Source of the DNA: JBMFVE01 sp049966155
GTDB taxonomy: Bacteria > Bacteroidota > Ignavibacteria > Kryptoniales > JAKASW01
DNA length: 64,000 nt
Assembly: GCA_049966155.1 (NCBI GenBank)
Contig: JBMFVE010000002.1
Span: forward strand, 310,001-374,000
Direction of reading: 5' to 3'
This document shows positions 18,328-26,476 of this stretch, piece after piece. The notes below the pieces were generated by a model. That model ran no database searches and was not told where the DNA came from. It saw only the letters and a program-made list of their open reading frames with translations. The position numbers were made by a program, and so were the translations under genes. Each line of letters starts with the position of its first letter. The first letter of the stretch is position 1.

Positions 18328-19632
18328 TCACTCTCCTTTCGAAAACCATGCCAGGTTTCTAAAGAAATAATAATTAACCCGTAAGTAGCCTCTCATATCA
18401 TTGAGATATACCGGATTTCTCAAATATTGAGCCTGAATGTCAAACGACAACAAACTCATTGGTCTGAATGTCAACCCGAGAGTCCCACTGTAAATTCTGG
18501 TCAAATCTGACTGGCCCTGTAGATACCTGTAATCACTAAAAGACGCAGCACCAATTAAAATTAACTTTCTATTGAAGAGGGGATACAAAATCTGTGCGCT
18601 TACTCCGTTGAGATTGCCAGCAAAACCATCATTGTGGGAATAAGTAATTGAAAAAAGCCGGTAAGTTCCACCAACAGAAATCTGGGAGGCATTGTCTCCA
18701 GTATAATAAACCTTTCCAGCAGAAACGAAAAACGTAATATCGCTTGCAAAGAGGTAGTTCACCCCAATATCATACTCATCTGTTCCACTGTGGTCAAAAA
18801 CAGAAAAAATTGAATTAAATGGGAGCCTCGAATCCCGGTGGAAATATTCAACATTTAATACAAGAGGGCGGAATATCGAATATCTGAGTGACGCTTCTGT
18901 GCGATTAAACTTTGAAAAATTAAGGTCATAGTCAACCCTCAAATAGCCTGAAGCTTTCTCGTTATAATAAAAGATATCTCCAGATACAAACTGATTTGCA
19001 ACAGACGATGGATCCACCAGAACAGTCCTGACATCCGATGGCGATCCAAGTGTATCCCTTCGCAACGCATAGTAGCTTTCGGGCTTAAAGTTTTTATTCA
19101 CATAGCTTCCTGTAAATGAAAGTCCTTCCACTGGCGAGTATGATGCCTGAGCCCCAATTAAATTGTTGTTTTTAATGTTGGAATTGATCTTGACAGACTC
19201 GTCATAAGGTGGCAGGATACCGCCAAAGAGAGTTATCTTTACCTTATCGTCAATCAATCTGGCATCGGCACTTAATCCATCTACAGCAGAAACGCCAACA
19301 CGTGAAAAAACCGGCTGCCTTCCTAATTTCAAGGTGAAAACATCGCCAAGGTTTCTAATCTCGACGTACAAATTTGCGGCGCGCAGCCGCGGATCACCAC
19401 TCAACCTTGTAAGGAAGTCATTTGTTGCAAGAAGGTATGAATGCAATTGATATCTGGAATTTCCGAAATTCAACTGCATTGCTTCGTACCCCCGCAAACT
19501 CAACTTGCTTGAATTGGTGGTATCATATTGCTGGTATGAGTAGAGAGTTGTGACAAACCTGCCACTAAACAACTGCGCGCTCGCTTCACCCGAAAGGAAG
19601 AGGAGAAGAGCTAAAAACAGGATCTGTCTCAC
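18328..19632 (-). CDS. outer-membrane beta-barrel, candidate porin of an electron conduit
   Basis: The 434-residue protein has a signal peptide ending SGEASAQ and then alternating polar/aromatic strands throughout (KLSLRGYEAMQLNF, ASLRYSIFRPLVLNVEYF, LLSFDIQAQYL) and ends in strand-like aromatic sequence near residue 425. Size is close to the 20-strand class barrels of porin-cytochrome complexes and well under the MtrB size of about 700. There is no CxxC near its N-terminus. It starts with GTG behind AAGGAAGGTGAACT. No sequence family can be named; the conduit role comes from its place between the c554 and 14-heme genes. Confidence 0.75.
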   Translation of the reverse strand: MRQILFLALLLFLSGEASAQLFSGRFVTTLYSYQQYDTTNSSKLSLRGYEAMQLNFGNSRYQLHSYLLATNDFLTRLSGDPRLRAANLYVEIRNLGDVFTLKLGRQPVFSRVGVSAVDGLSADARLIDDKVKITLFGGILPPYDESVKINSNIKNNNLIGAQASYSPVEGLSFTGSYVNKNFKPESYYALRRDTLGSPSDVRTVLVDPSSVANQFVSGDIFYYNEKASGYLRVDYDLNFSKFNRTEASLRYSIFRPLVLNVEYFHRDSRLPFNSIFSVFDHSGTDEYDIGVNYLFASDITFFVSAGKVYYTGDNASQISVGGTYRLFSITYSHNDGFAGNLNGVSAQILYPLFNRKLILIGAASFSDYRYLQGQSDLTRIYSGTLGLTFRPMSLLSFDIQAQYLRNPVYLNDMRGYLRVNYYFFRNLAWFSKGE

Positions 19633-19667
19633 AGTTCACCTTCCTTCATAATTGGGAACGTTAAATT

Positions 19668-20216
19668 TTACTTTGGAATCGGGTGTGCAATTTGTGCCCA
19701 CATCTTACTGAAATCAAATCCTTTGAAAGTTGGACTCTTCTTGTTATGGCACTCTTCACATTTCTTCTGTGCGCTGCCATCTTTAACGGATAGAAGAATT
19801 AATCCGTTTTCAGCTGCTTTCTTTCGATCTTTCATAATGCTCATGGTCTTATAGTCGTTTCCTGGCCCGTGGCATGTCTCACACTGAACACCATCCTGTT
19901 TGTTGAACTTAGGACCAAGCAAAGATGCAGGAGCATTGTAAGCAGTAACGTGGCATTCAAGGCATTCTGGAGATTCTGACGGTTTGCCTTTTACTCCGTG
20001 CTCCTTCGCCACTTTTTCAGCTTCAGCAGTGAGGAGCGTCTTATAAGCCTGAGAATGCTTGCTGGCCTGCCACTTCTGGAACTGTTCTCCCTGTTTGGCA
20101 GTCTTGTGACACATTGCGCAGACCTGAACACCTACATATTGGTGCCCGGTTCCAGCGGCGTATGCCAATGTAGTCACCATAAATAATGCCGCAATCATCT
20201 GAACTGTAGTTTTCAT
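19668..20216 (-). CDS. four-heme cytochrome c554-like protein
   Basis: After a signal peptide (about 1-21, ending LAYA) the protein has four CxxCH sites: CAMCH, CLECH, CETCHGPG and CEECH. The order YVGxxxCAMCH, then SPECLECHVTAYN, then GVQCETCHGPG is the pattern of cytochrome c554/multiheme family proteins that carry single electrons in the periplasm. The frame extends to 20264, but GGAGG seven bases before the ATG at 20216 and the signal peptide fix the start; length 182 residues. It ends AHPIPK, like the second copy at 62411. It probably links the inner-membrane 19-heme protein to the barrel module. Confidence 0.88.
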   Translation of the reverse strand: MKTTVQMIAALFMVTTLAYAAGTGHQYVGVQVCAMCHKTAKQGEQFQKWQASKHSQAYKTLLTAEAEKVAKEHGVKGKPSESPECLECHVTAYNAPASLLGPKFNKQDGVQCETCHGPGNDYKTMSIMKDRKKAAENGLILLSVKDGSAQKKCEECHNKKSPTFKGFDFSKMWAQIAHPIPK

Positions 20217-20253
20217 ATTTTTACCTCCATCTTTTGTTTTGATGCAGCTTATT

Positions 20254-20658
20254 TTATATCTCATAATTAACTATACACTCATCGCAATAAGTTCTTGTTG
20301 GAGATTTTTCCAGCTGTTTTATACCTATGAACTTCCCACACCCCTCACAAATACCAAATAACCCAGATTTAATCCTGCTCATTGCCAGTTCCAGCTCTTT
20401 CATCTCAGTTTCCTCCTTAATTGCCATTTCACACCTGTAGCCAGGTTCTATCTTGCAACGAGGGTTTTCCATATCGCACGTACTGCAAATGAATGCCTCA
20501 CCGCTGGCAATGTTCATTACTGCATCTGGTTCAAGGTACATCACGCGCAAAAGGAATTCCATCCGTCTCTCTATTATTTTTCTAAAATGCCTGTTCAATT
20601 CAGGGTCAATTGTTACCTTTTCCTTCAATGTCATCCTTTCTAACTTTTGCGTTTCCAT
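20254..20658 (-). CDS. DksA/TraR-type zinc-finger protein
   Basis: The protein has a helical first half and a C-terminal four-cysteine finger, CEGC followed 17 residues later by CDEC, the DksA/TraR spacing. An extra cysteine group (CSTCDMENPRC, then GYRC) lies in the middle and could bind a second metal or sense redox. It overlaps the 3' end of the 19-heme cytochrome gene by about 50 bases. The start is uncertain: ATG at 20658 is taken, with ATG at 20634 or a TTG at 20628 behind AAAGGA as alternatives. DksA-like proteins bind RNA polymerase; here it might tune expression of the cytochromes, which is inference. Confidence 0.72.
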   Translation of the reverse strand: METQKLERMTLKEKVTIDPELNRHFRKIIERRMEFLLRVMYLEPDAVMNIASGEAFICSTCDMENPRCKIEPGYRCEMAIKEETEMKELELAMSRIKSGLFGICEGCGKFIGIKQLEKSPTRTYCDECIVNYEI

Positions 20659-23284
20659 TGTCAACAATGATATCCTCGCCCCCTTTCTCACGAAGACGCT
20701 GCAGTTCAAGTGGATGTTCCTTAAACATCTCCTCTTCGCTCAACATTCCAGTAATGCAGGCGGGATTAAGTGGATACACATCAGGATTAAAAATAACAAA
20801 ATAAAAATGCCAGACGAGTATCGCCAGTGATGCCAGTACCGCTTCGTAGTAATGTATCAAAGTTGCAGCATCCATTCCAATCGGTCCAACAATCCCCAGA
20901 AAATAATTATTGAACCACAAAATGAATCCCGTTAATCCCATTATTACCGTTCCCCAAATTAATGCGAGATACTCAAACTTTTCTATATAACTGAACCGAC
21001 CCAACTGAGGCTTTTCTTTAGATAGACCCAAATTATATTTAAATACACCTACCAGATCTCTTAAATCCTGTACCTTCGGGATCATATCAATAACAAATTT
21101 CCTTCCACGTTCTGTAAAAATTACATAAAAAATGTGATAAATGGCATCCGCAATAAGTATAACAGCTGCTACCCTGTGAATTACCCCACGAAGTTCGACA
21201 AAGTTGTTACCAAAAATGTCCCTTATTGGCTTAACCCACCATGAGTCTGGAAATTTTAGCATAAAACCGGTTACCACAAGGGTAATAAAACTCAGCAACA
21301 ATAATAAATGTTGTATCCGTTCGTTCAGTGTCATTCTCAAGTAAAGTTTATAACCGGTCGACCAGGTTGTGTCATACCCTCTTTGATGACGCATTCTTCT
21401 AATGACTTTCTTTGTGAAGTCTAAAACATTATGAAAAACCATCATCCCAATTGTGCCTATAATAAGTACGATATATATCTGCGATATCCAGAAAAGGAGA
21501 GGTTCTTTTCTGGATGAAGGAAGTACATGAACTTGGCCTGCTACAAATCTTTTATCCGCTCCCGGATGGCATTTCCCGCATGTCGATGCGAGATTCTTGG
21601 GATTTATTGGAGATGTTGGATCAGACGATGGCTTTATGTCGTGAGCACCATGACAACTTGCACAGTTTGCGACAGTTGCCGACCCTCCCTGCATAGCCAA
21701 TCCGTGATAGCTGTCCAGGTAACTAACTACAGCGTGTGAAGGCAACTTATACCTGGATGTCAACTGTACGGAGCCATGGCACTGAGAACATGCGCGCGCC
21801 ACATTGACATTGGATACAGTTGACTGTGGATTCCCAGGCGATAATATCTGATGCATCCCGTGGCAATCAGTACAAACAGGAGCATCCTTATTCCCTGCAA
21901 CAAGTGCCTCCCCATGAATTCCTTTCATATATTTTGTAAAAACCTCGTCATGACAACCGGCCTGTCCACATGTCCCCGGGATATTGTTTTTAAAGACCTT
22001 CGAGTCAGGATCACCTGCAGGCAGCATATCATGTGCACCATGACAGTCACTGCAGGTAGCCGCTTTCAAGTTTCCCCTCGAAAGGGCAACCATATGGACA
22101 CTGTTTTTTATGCTTAGCAGGAAGGCCGCAGATACTCCCGTCATATTCAGCACTTCTTTATTTTCGACGTGACACTTCAGACATAAATTGGGCTCGTTGG
22201 CACGACTTGTTGGTGCATTTGGATTCCTTATAGATTCAATTGAATGCTCTTCATGACAATCTGTGCACACCGGAGCATACTTAATCCCATGTAAAAGAGC
22301 TTTACCATGGGAGGATTTCAAATAGTGTTCCTCAACATCACTATGGCATTTCCCGCATGTTCTTACAATATTTGCTCGATTCACACTCGATGTCGGATCA
22401 TTTGCAGGCTTAATAGTATGACCTTCGTGACAATCTACACAGGTAGCTCCTTTTTGATTCTTATTGAGAAGATCTGCATGAATGCTGTGAGAATATTGCT
22501 CTACCAGTGAAGTAAGTTGAACCCCGCCGGTTGATTTCATCCCTTTAAAAAGCTTCTGATTCGTGTGACACTTAAAACATGCGTTTTTTGAGATTTCCCT
22601 GGAATCATTAACGGTTCTATGTGCCGTGTGACATGTCACACATGTAAGCACTCCATCAGCAAGCGGTATTTTATGGATCCCCGCTGCTACCGCTGCACTG
22701 TCAGATTTGTGGCATGTCGAACACATCCTGGTTTGATCTTGAGGAAGGATGTTTTTCACCACCTGAACTTTATGAGCTTTCAAATGGCATGATTCACATG
22801 AAAATAAAGAGTCGGCAACCTTCACACCGGAATGCCGTGAAGTGAGATATGACTTCTCTCTTTGATGGCATTTTAAGCAAAACTGAGCCGAAGCAAGTTT
22901 TTCAGGCGGATAAATATCATGGGTACCATGACAACCAGAGCAGCTAACTTTTTCGTGTGCAAATTTCGACCGTTCAACCCTGGAAGTACCGAATTTAACA
23001 TCGTGGCAATTATTGCAATTAACTGTTAAAACCCCCTTACTGTGTGGAATTGAATCTGGATTAAAACCAACATGACAATCCACACAGGCTAATTCACCGT
23101 GAACTGATGAATCGAAAATTTTCGAATCGACATAGAGACTTAATTCCTTCCCGTTCCTTTTGGTTGTGAGGGAGCTGTCAGAATGGCAGACAAGGCAGTC
23201 ATTATTTCCCTCTGGAAATCCAGCCTGTGAGGTTAAAATAAGAATGAAAACGATTTCGACAATTCTAAAATAGTTTTTAATCAT
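20606..23284 (-). CDS. nineteen-heme cytochrome fused to a cytochrome b561-like membrane domain
   Basis: This 892-residue protein has an N-terminal signal or anchor, then a periplasmic region (about 25-600) with 18 CxxCH motifs and one CX4CH (CGQAGCH). The C-terminal part (about 610-860) has five hydrophobic helices, including FWISQIYIVLIIGTIG, LLLLLSFITLVVTGFML, GVIHRVAAVILIADAIYHIF, LALIWGTVIMGLTGF and HYYEAVLASLAILVWHFYF. Histidines within these helices resemble di-heme cytochrome b of formate-dehydrogenase/b561 type. It would take electrons from menaquinol in the membrane and pass them along the heme chain. It starts in a four-base ATGA overlap with the gene upstream. Confidence 0.87.
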   Translation of the reverse strand: MIKNYFRIVEIVFILILTSQAGFPEGNNDCLVCHSDSSLTTKRNGKELSLYVDSKIFDSSVHGELACVDCHVGFNPDSIPHSKGVLTVNCNNCHDVKFGTSRVERSKFAHEKVSCSGCHGTHDIYPPEKLASAQFCLKCHQREKSYLTSRHSGVKVADSLFSCESCHLKAHKVQVVKNILPQDQTRMCSTCHKSDSAAVAAGIHKIPLADGVLTCVTCHTAHRTVNDSREISKNACFKCHTNQKLFKGMKSTGGVQLTSLVEQYSHSIHADLLNKNQKGATCVDCHEGHTIKPANDPTSSVNRANIVRTCGKCHSDVEEHYLKSSHGKALLHGIKYAPVCTDCHEEHSIESIRNPNAPTSRANEPNLCLKCHVENKEVLNMTGVSAAFLLSIKNSVHMVALSRGNLKAATCSDCHGAHDMLPAGDPDSKVFKNNIPGTCGQAGCHDEVFTKYMKGIHGEALVAGNKDAPVCTDCHGMHQILSPGNPQSTVSNVNVARACSQCHGSVQLTSRYKLPSHAVVSYLDSYHGLAMQGGSATVANCASCHGAHDIKPSSDPTSPINPKNLASTCGKCHPGADKRFVAGQVHVLPSSRKEPLLFWISQIYIVLIIGTIGMMVFHNVLDFTKKVIRRMRHQRGYDTTWSTGYKLYLRMTLNERIQHLLLLLSFITLVVTGFMLKFPDSWWVKPIRDIFGNNFVELRGVIHRVAAVILIADAIYHIFYVIFTERGRKFVIDMIPKVQDLRDLVGVFKYNLGLSKEKPQLGRFSYIEKFEYLALIWGTVIMGLTGFILWFNNYFLGIVGPIGMDAATLIHYYEAVLASLAILVWHFYFVIFNPDVYPLNPACITGMLSEEEMFKEHPLELQRLREKGGEDIIVDNGNAKVRKDDIEGKGNN

Positions 23285-23595
23285 GTTGAAGTAGAAGATG
23301 AGCTATTCTTTTCATTGATCACACTTTCACATGAAGGGCATAACCGCGCTGTAAGGTTCTCCTTTAAGATAGCTGAAGGAATATCATGACGGCAGATGAC
23401 ACACTGTCCATATGTTCCTTTCTCAATCATTTTCAACGCAAAAGAAAGTTCATTCAGATTCGGATCATCTAACTTACCGCAGGCTTCTAACACCCTGCGT
23501 TTTCCTTCCGCTCGAACATTATAGCGTTCCAGCAGGATTAGTGCCATTCTTCCTATTACTAACTTCTCGAATAACGACAGTTCATCTGGTTTCAT
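23281..23595 (-). CDS. small DksA/TraR-type zinc-finger protein
   Basis: About 104 residues with a helical N-terminus (SLFEKLVIGRMALILLERY) and a finger CVIC followed 17 residues later by CPSC, the DksA/TraR spacing. The acidic tip DPDVA-like loop of DksA is not recognisable. Start is uncertain: ATG at 23595 is used; a TTG at 23616 is in frame, and neither has a ribosome binding site. It is first in the cytochrome operon and translationally coupled (ATGA) to the 19-heme gene. A second finger protein lies at the other end of that cytochrome. Confidence 0.7.
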   Translation of the reverse strand: MKPDELSLFEKLVIGRMALILLERYNVRAEGKRRVLEACGKLDDPNLNELSFALKMIEKGTYGQCVICRHDIPSAILKENLTARLCPSCESVINEKNSSSSTST

Positions 23596-23764
23596 TTTAA
23601 AAATGCCATAGTTCAATCATTGTGCCGACGATAATGAATCTACACTGCTTAAAATTACACCTGAAAAAAGCATTTTCACACAAATTGTAGAAATGGGTGC
23701 AGGTCACTGAGGAAAAAGTGTGGTTATATTTCTCATAGTGTGCGAAATCTTACCTCAATCAACA

Positions 23765-23806
23765 AAAGGCTGCTGCCGGAGTCAGATGTGGGAACTCCGG
23801 CAGCAG
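23765..23806 (-). terminator. GC-rich hairpin, probable second terminator
   Basis: A perfect 13-base stem (23770-23782 with 23794-23806) with an 11-base loop is followed on the minus strand by CCTTTTG. It is strong but its U-tract is short. It lies downstream of the first terminator, so it may be a back-up, or protect the cytochrome promoter from read-through. Confidence 0.55.
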
Positions 23807-23837
23807 AAGGAGGAGGAAAGAGGAGAATCTACAGATT

Positions 23838-23916
23838 AAAAAAAGAGTTTGGGCCACCTGAGTTTGGCAGTGTCTTCCCCTGAGCGAGCTGTTATCTCAT
23901 AAAAAGGTGGCCCAAA
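23838..23916 (-). terminator. long-loop terminator after the pseudo-receiver gene
   Basis: A perfect 12-base stem TTTGGGCCACCT/AGGTGGCCCAAA (23905-23916 with 23848-23859 on the minus strand) encloses 45 bases and is followed by CTC and seven T. The long loop is unusual for a terminator but contains its own small GAG/CTC pairing. Confidence 0.55.
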
Positions 23917-23975
23917 AAGCTGATCACTTTCAAGGAAAACCATGAGGGTATCAAAGGCGATGGATTCCAGTTTCC

Positions 23976-24359
23976 TCATCGCGAAATCCCTTCAGCAGCT
24001 TTATTCTCTACTGAGGTTATTTCTTTAATCATATTGTTCAAATTCGACAGGTTCATAGGGGCTTCAGAATACACATAAAAGTTTTCTTTCACGGACGGAG
24101 TTTCCTCACCACAGCACTGCAGGAGAAAAAGAACATTGCGAGCTAATCCATCCCTGATGACCCATTCATAAGAGTCGCCGGGCAAACGGGTTGTTGCAAC
24201 TATAAGCAATGACACAGGCAATGGAAATGAAACATTCCATTCAACAACCTGGTAGCCCTCACGGCTGAGGAATTTACTGAGGAGGTCATACATTGCCCTC
24301 TCATCTGAGATTATACCAATTTTGCCTGAAAATTGCCTGTCGCTCATCAGATACAACAT
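23976..24359 (-). CDS. small pseudo-receiver-like protein
   Basis: The 127 residues look like a single response-regulator receiver fold. First strand KIGIISDE keeps an acidic pair and helix 1 is MYDLLSKFLSREGY. The third strand SLLIVATTRLPG has A/T where the phospho-accepting aspartate should be, and the conserved K-P of the fifth strand is replaced by SEAP. So it probably cannot be phosphorylated. Start: GAGGG six bases before the ATG at 24359; a longer frame from TTG 24440 lacks such a site. It is divergent from the sensor kinase/NtrC pair and may act with it. The fold call is by eye. Confidence 0.55.
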   Translation of the reverse strand: MLYLMSDRQFSGKIGIISDERAMYDLLSKFLSREGYQVVEWNVSFPLPVSLLIVATTRLPGDSYEWVIRDGLARNVLFLLQCCGEETPSVKENFYVYSEAPMNLSNLNNMIKEITSVENKAAEGISR

Positions 24360-24443
24360 TGTCAACCCTCGTGCCGCAAAGGATTCGCCGGTCACTTTCT
24401 CAAAAACCTTAAAAAACAAATAAAACTGCCCGAGGCACAATCA

Positions 24444-24464
24444 CTACATTTTCGTTAGAGACAT
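24444..24464 (-). CDS. six-codon upstream reading frame (possible leader peptide)
   Basis: GGAGGGAAAA stands directly before an ATG at 24464 that encodes MSLTKM and then two stops (TAG TGA), in the same frame as the pseudo-receiver gene that starts about 85 bases further on. This is a better ribosome binding site than that of most genes around. It may be a leader peptide, or a start that was cut off from its gene by a nonsense change. Confidence 0.3.
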   Translation of the reverse strand: MSLTKM

Positions 24465-24607
24465 TTTTCCCTCCAAATTCGTGAAATTTTTCCTCAATCA
24501 AACTTATAATCGTACCTAATGCAGGCTCAAATATCAGGTTGATTCAAACTTTCACACATCTCCATTGAATATTGTCCCACTATTTGCAAATTTAATGTTG
24601 AACCGCT

Positions 24608-26476
24608 ATGCTCAGCAGTCTTAGGTCAAAAGTTGCAGTTGGATTTACAGTCCTCGTATCAATTAACGTCGTGGTAAGCATCTGGTCAATTTATAATTTT
24701 AACGAGCTTGCTGATGCAATTGCAACCATGATAAAGCAGAACTATCAAAACATCACGGCTGCTCAATATATGGTTGTGGCCTTAGAGAGAGAAAACAGTG
24801 CCCAGCTTGTGATGCTAAATGGTGATGTCGAAGGGGGACTGGCTCAGTTTAACGACAACCACGCCAACTTCTTAAACTGGTTTTCACAGGCATCTGCTTC
24901 CGCTGTTCCCGATGGTGGAGAACAGGTCTTATCCAAAATTCAGTATATGTACAAAAGATATACAGCGGCAACAGACTCCCTTGTTATGATTATCAGGAAA
25001 TATGGACTGATGAACGGCCAGAACTATCACTATATGAAGATTCTTCCTTTGTTTACACAACTTAAGGAATCCTGTTTTCAACTCCTTGACATGAACCACA
25101 ATGCAATGATTGAAACCGATACCAAGGCGCACAACATAGCGAACCAGGCTACCGTGGCTGTAATCGGAGCCTCATTAATCGCCATTATACTCAGCATTGT
25201 TGCCAGCTGGCAGTTCTCTCAGTATATAATTGAACCGGCTGAGAAACTTACCGAAACCGTACGCAAAATTGGAAGAGGAATCCTGGATGCACGAGCAGAT
25301 GAAAGTACAAATGATGAAATAGGTGAACTGAGCCGGGAGTTCAATAAAATGACGGCTCGCCTGCGCAAATATGACGAAATCAATGTTGAAAAACTTGTTT
25401 CAGAAAAGAAAAAATCTGAGGCAATTGTAGCTACAATATCTGACCCAATAATTGTGACGGACTCCCAGGGGAGGATAGTCCTTCTAAACGAACTGGCTGA
25501 ACTCCTCTTTAACGTTACAGAAGAGGAGGCTATGGAAAAGATGTTTGGGGAGGTTGTAAAAAATGAACAGCTTTCAGGCTATGTCCGCCGTTGTCTGGAT
25601 GGAGAGCTCAGTCCGAACATTCCTCCATATTTTGAATTAAAATTTCAGAATGAAGTCCGTTACTTCAGGATAAAAATTAACCATGCCACGGATAAATCTG
25701 GCAGGGTCACCGGATGTGTACTTATTCTCCAGGACGTTACACAGTTTAAAGAGCTCGACAGAATGAAATCAGAATTTATGGCACGCGTCTCACATGAGTT
25801 CCGAACACCGCTGACATCAATTAACATGACAATTGACATACTTAAGGACGAGCATGTTGGTAAGGTAAATGACCACCAGAGAGAGCTTCTTATTGCTGCA
25901 AAACAGGATGCGGAAAGATTGACCAAATTGGTCCGCGACCTGCTTGAACTTTCCAGATTGCAGTCGGGCCGAATACAACTTAAAGAGGATGTAATTACTG
26001 CAGGCTATCTTATTGATTTTTCAATCCAGCCAATCCTGTTGCAGTTTCATGATAAAAATGTAAACCTTACAAAAACTGTCGACCCTGCAATTCCACCGTT
26101 TAAAGGCGACCTGCAACAGCTTTCCTGGGTCATCTCTAACCTTGTTACAAATGCCCTTCGGTTTACCAATCCAGAAGGATCGGTGGATATTACAGCTTCG
26201 TTTGACGGGCAAAATTTAATCATATCTGTCCGCGACACGGGCAGCGGCATCGATCAGAAGGAGCTTGAAAAAATTTTCGACAAGTTTGTCCAGCTTGAAG
26301 ACAGTGGAAGTCCAACCCCTGGCTCTGTTGGACTCGGCCTCTCTATTGCAAAAGAAATTGTTGAACTTTATGGGGGCCGCATATGGGCAGAAAGTCGGGT
26401 CGGCAAAGGTAGCACATTTACATTCACAATTCCTATAAAAGAAAGGATCGTAACAGATAACGTAGAAACAATATGA
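24608..26476 (+). CDS. membrane sensor histidine kinase (HAMP-PAS-HisKA-HATPase)
   Basis: The 622 residues run: TM1 (about 9-32), a periplasmic helical sensor of about 150 residues, TM2 (about 178-202), HAMP (IIEPAEKLTETVRKIG), a PAS domain (about 275-380), HisKA with the phosphorylated histidine in VSHEFRTPL (His396), and the ATPase with N-box NLVTNALRF, DTGSGI and GLGLSIAKEIVELYGG. It resembles the KinB/NtrB-like kinases that pair with sigma-54 activators. The next gene, its partner, overlaps by four bases. The signal sensed is unknown; the adjacent cytochrome operon suggests a respiratory cue, which is inference. Confidence 0.92.
   Translation: MLSSLRSKVAVGFTVLVSINVVVSIWSIYNFNELADAIATMIKQNYQNITAAQYMVVALERENSAQLVMLNGDVEGGLAQFNDNHANFLNWFSQASASAVPDGGEQVLSKIQYMYKRYTAATDSLVMIIRKYGLMNGQNYHYMKILPLFTQLKESCFQLLDMNHNAMIETDTKAHNIANQATVAVIGASLIAIILSIVASWQFSQYIIEPAEKLTETVRKIGRGILDARADESTNDEIGELSREFNKMTARLRKYDEINVEKLVSEKKKSEAIVATISDPIIVTDSQGRIVLLNELAELLFNVTEEEAMEKMFGEVVKNEQLSGYVRRCLDGELSPNIPPYFELKFQNEVRYFRIKINHATDKSGRVTGCVLILQDVTQFKELDRMKSEFMARVSHEFRTPLTSINMTIDILKDEHVGKVNDHQRELLIAAKQDAERLTKLVRDLLELSRLQSGRIQLKEDVITAGYLIDFSIQPILLQFHDKNVNLTKTVDPAIPPFKGDLQQLSWVISNLVTNALRFTNPEGSVDITASFDGQNLIISVRDTGSGIDQKELEKIFDKFVQLEDSGSPTPGSVGLGLSIAKEIVELYGGRIWAESRVGKGSTFTFTIPIKERIVTDNVETI

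Larger units (their letters stand above)
23596..23975. other. 380-base intergenic region with two hairpins
   Basis: No gene is seen. The part next to 23595 should hold the promoter of the cytochrome operon, but no clear -35/-10 pair was found. The right half holds two large inverted repeats described separately as terminators of the pseudo-receiver gene. Confidence 0.6.
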
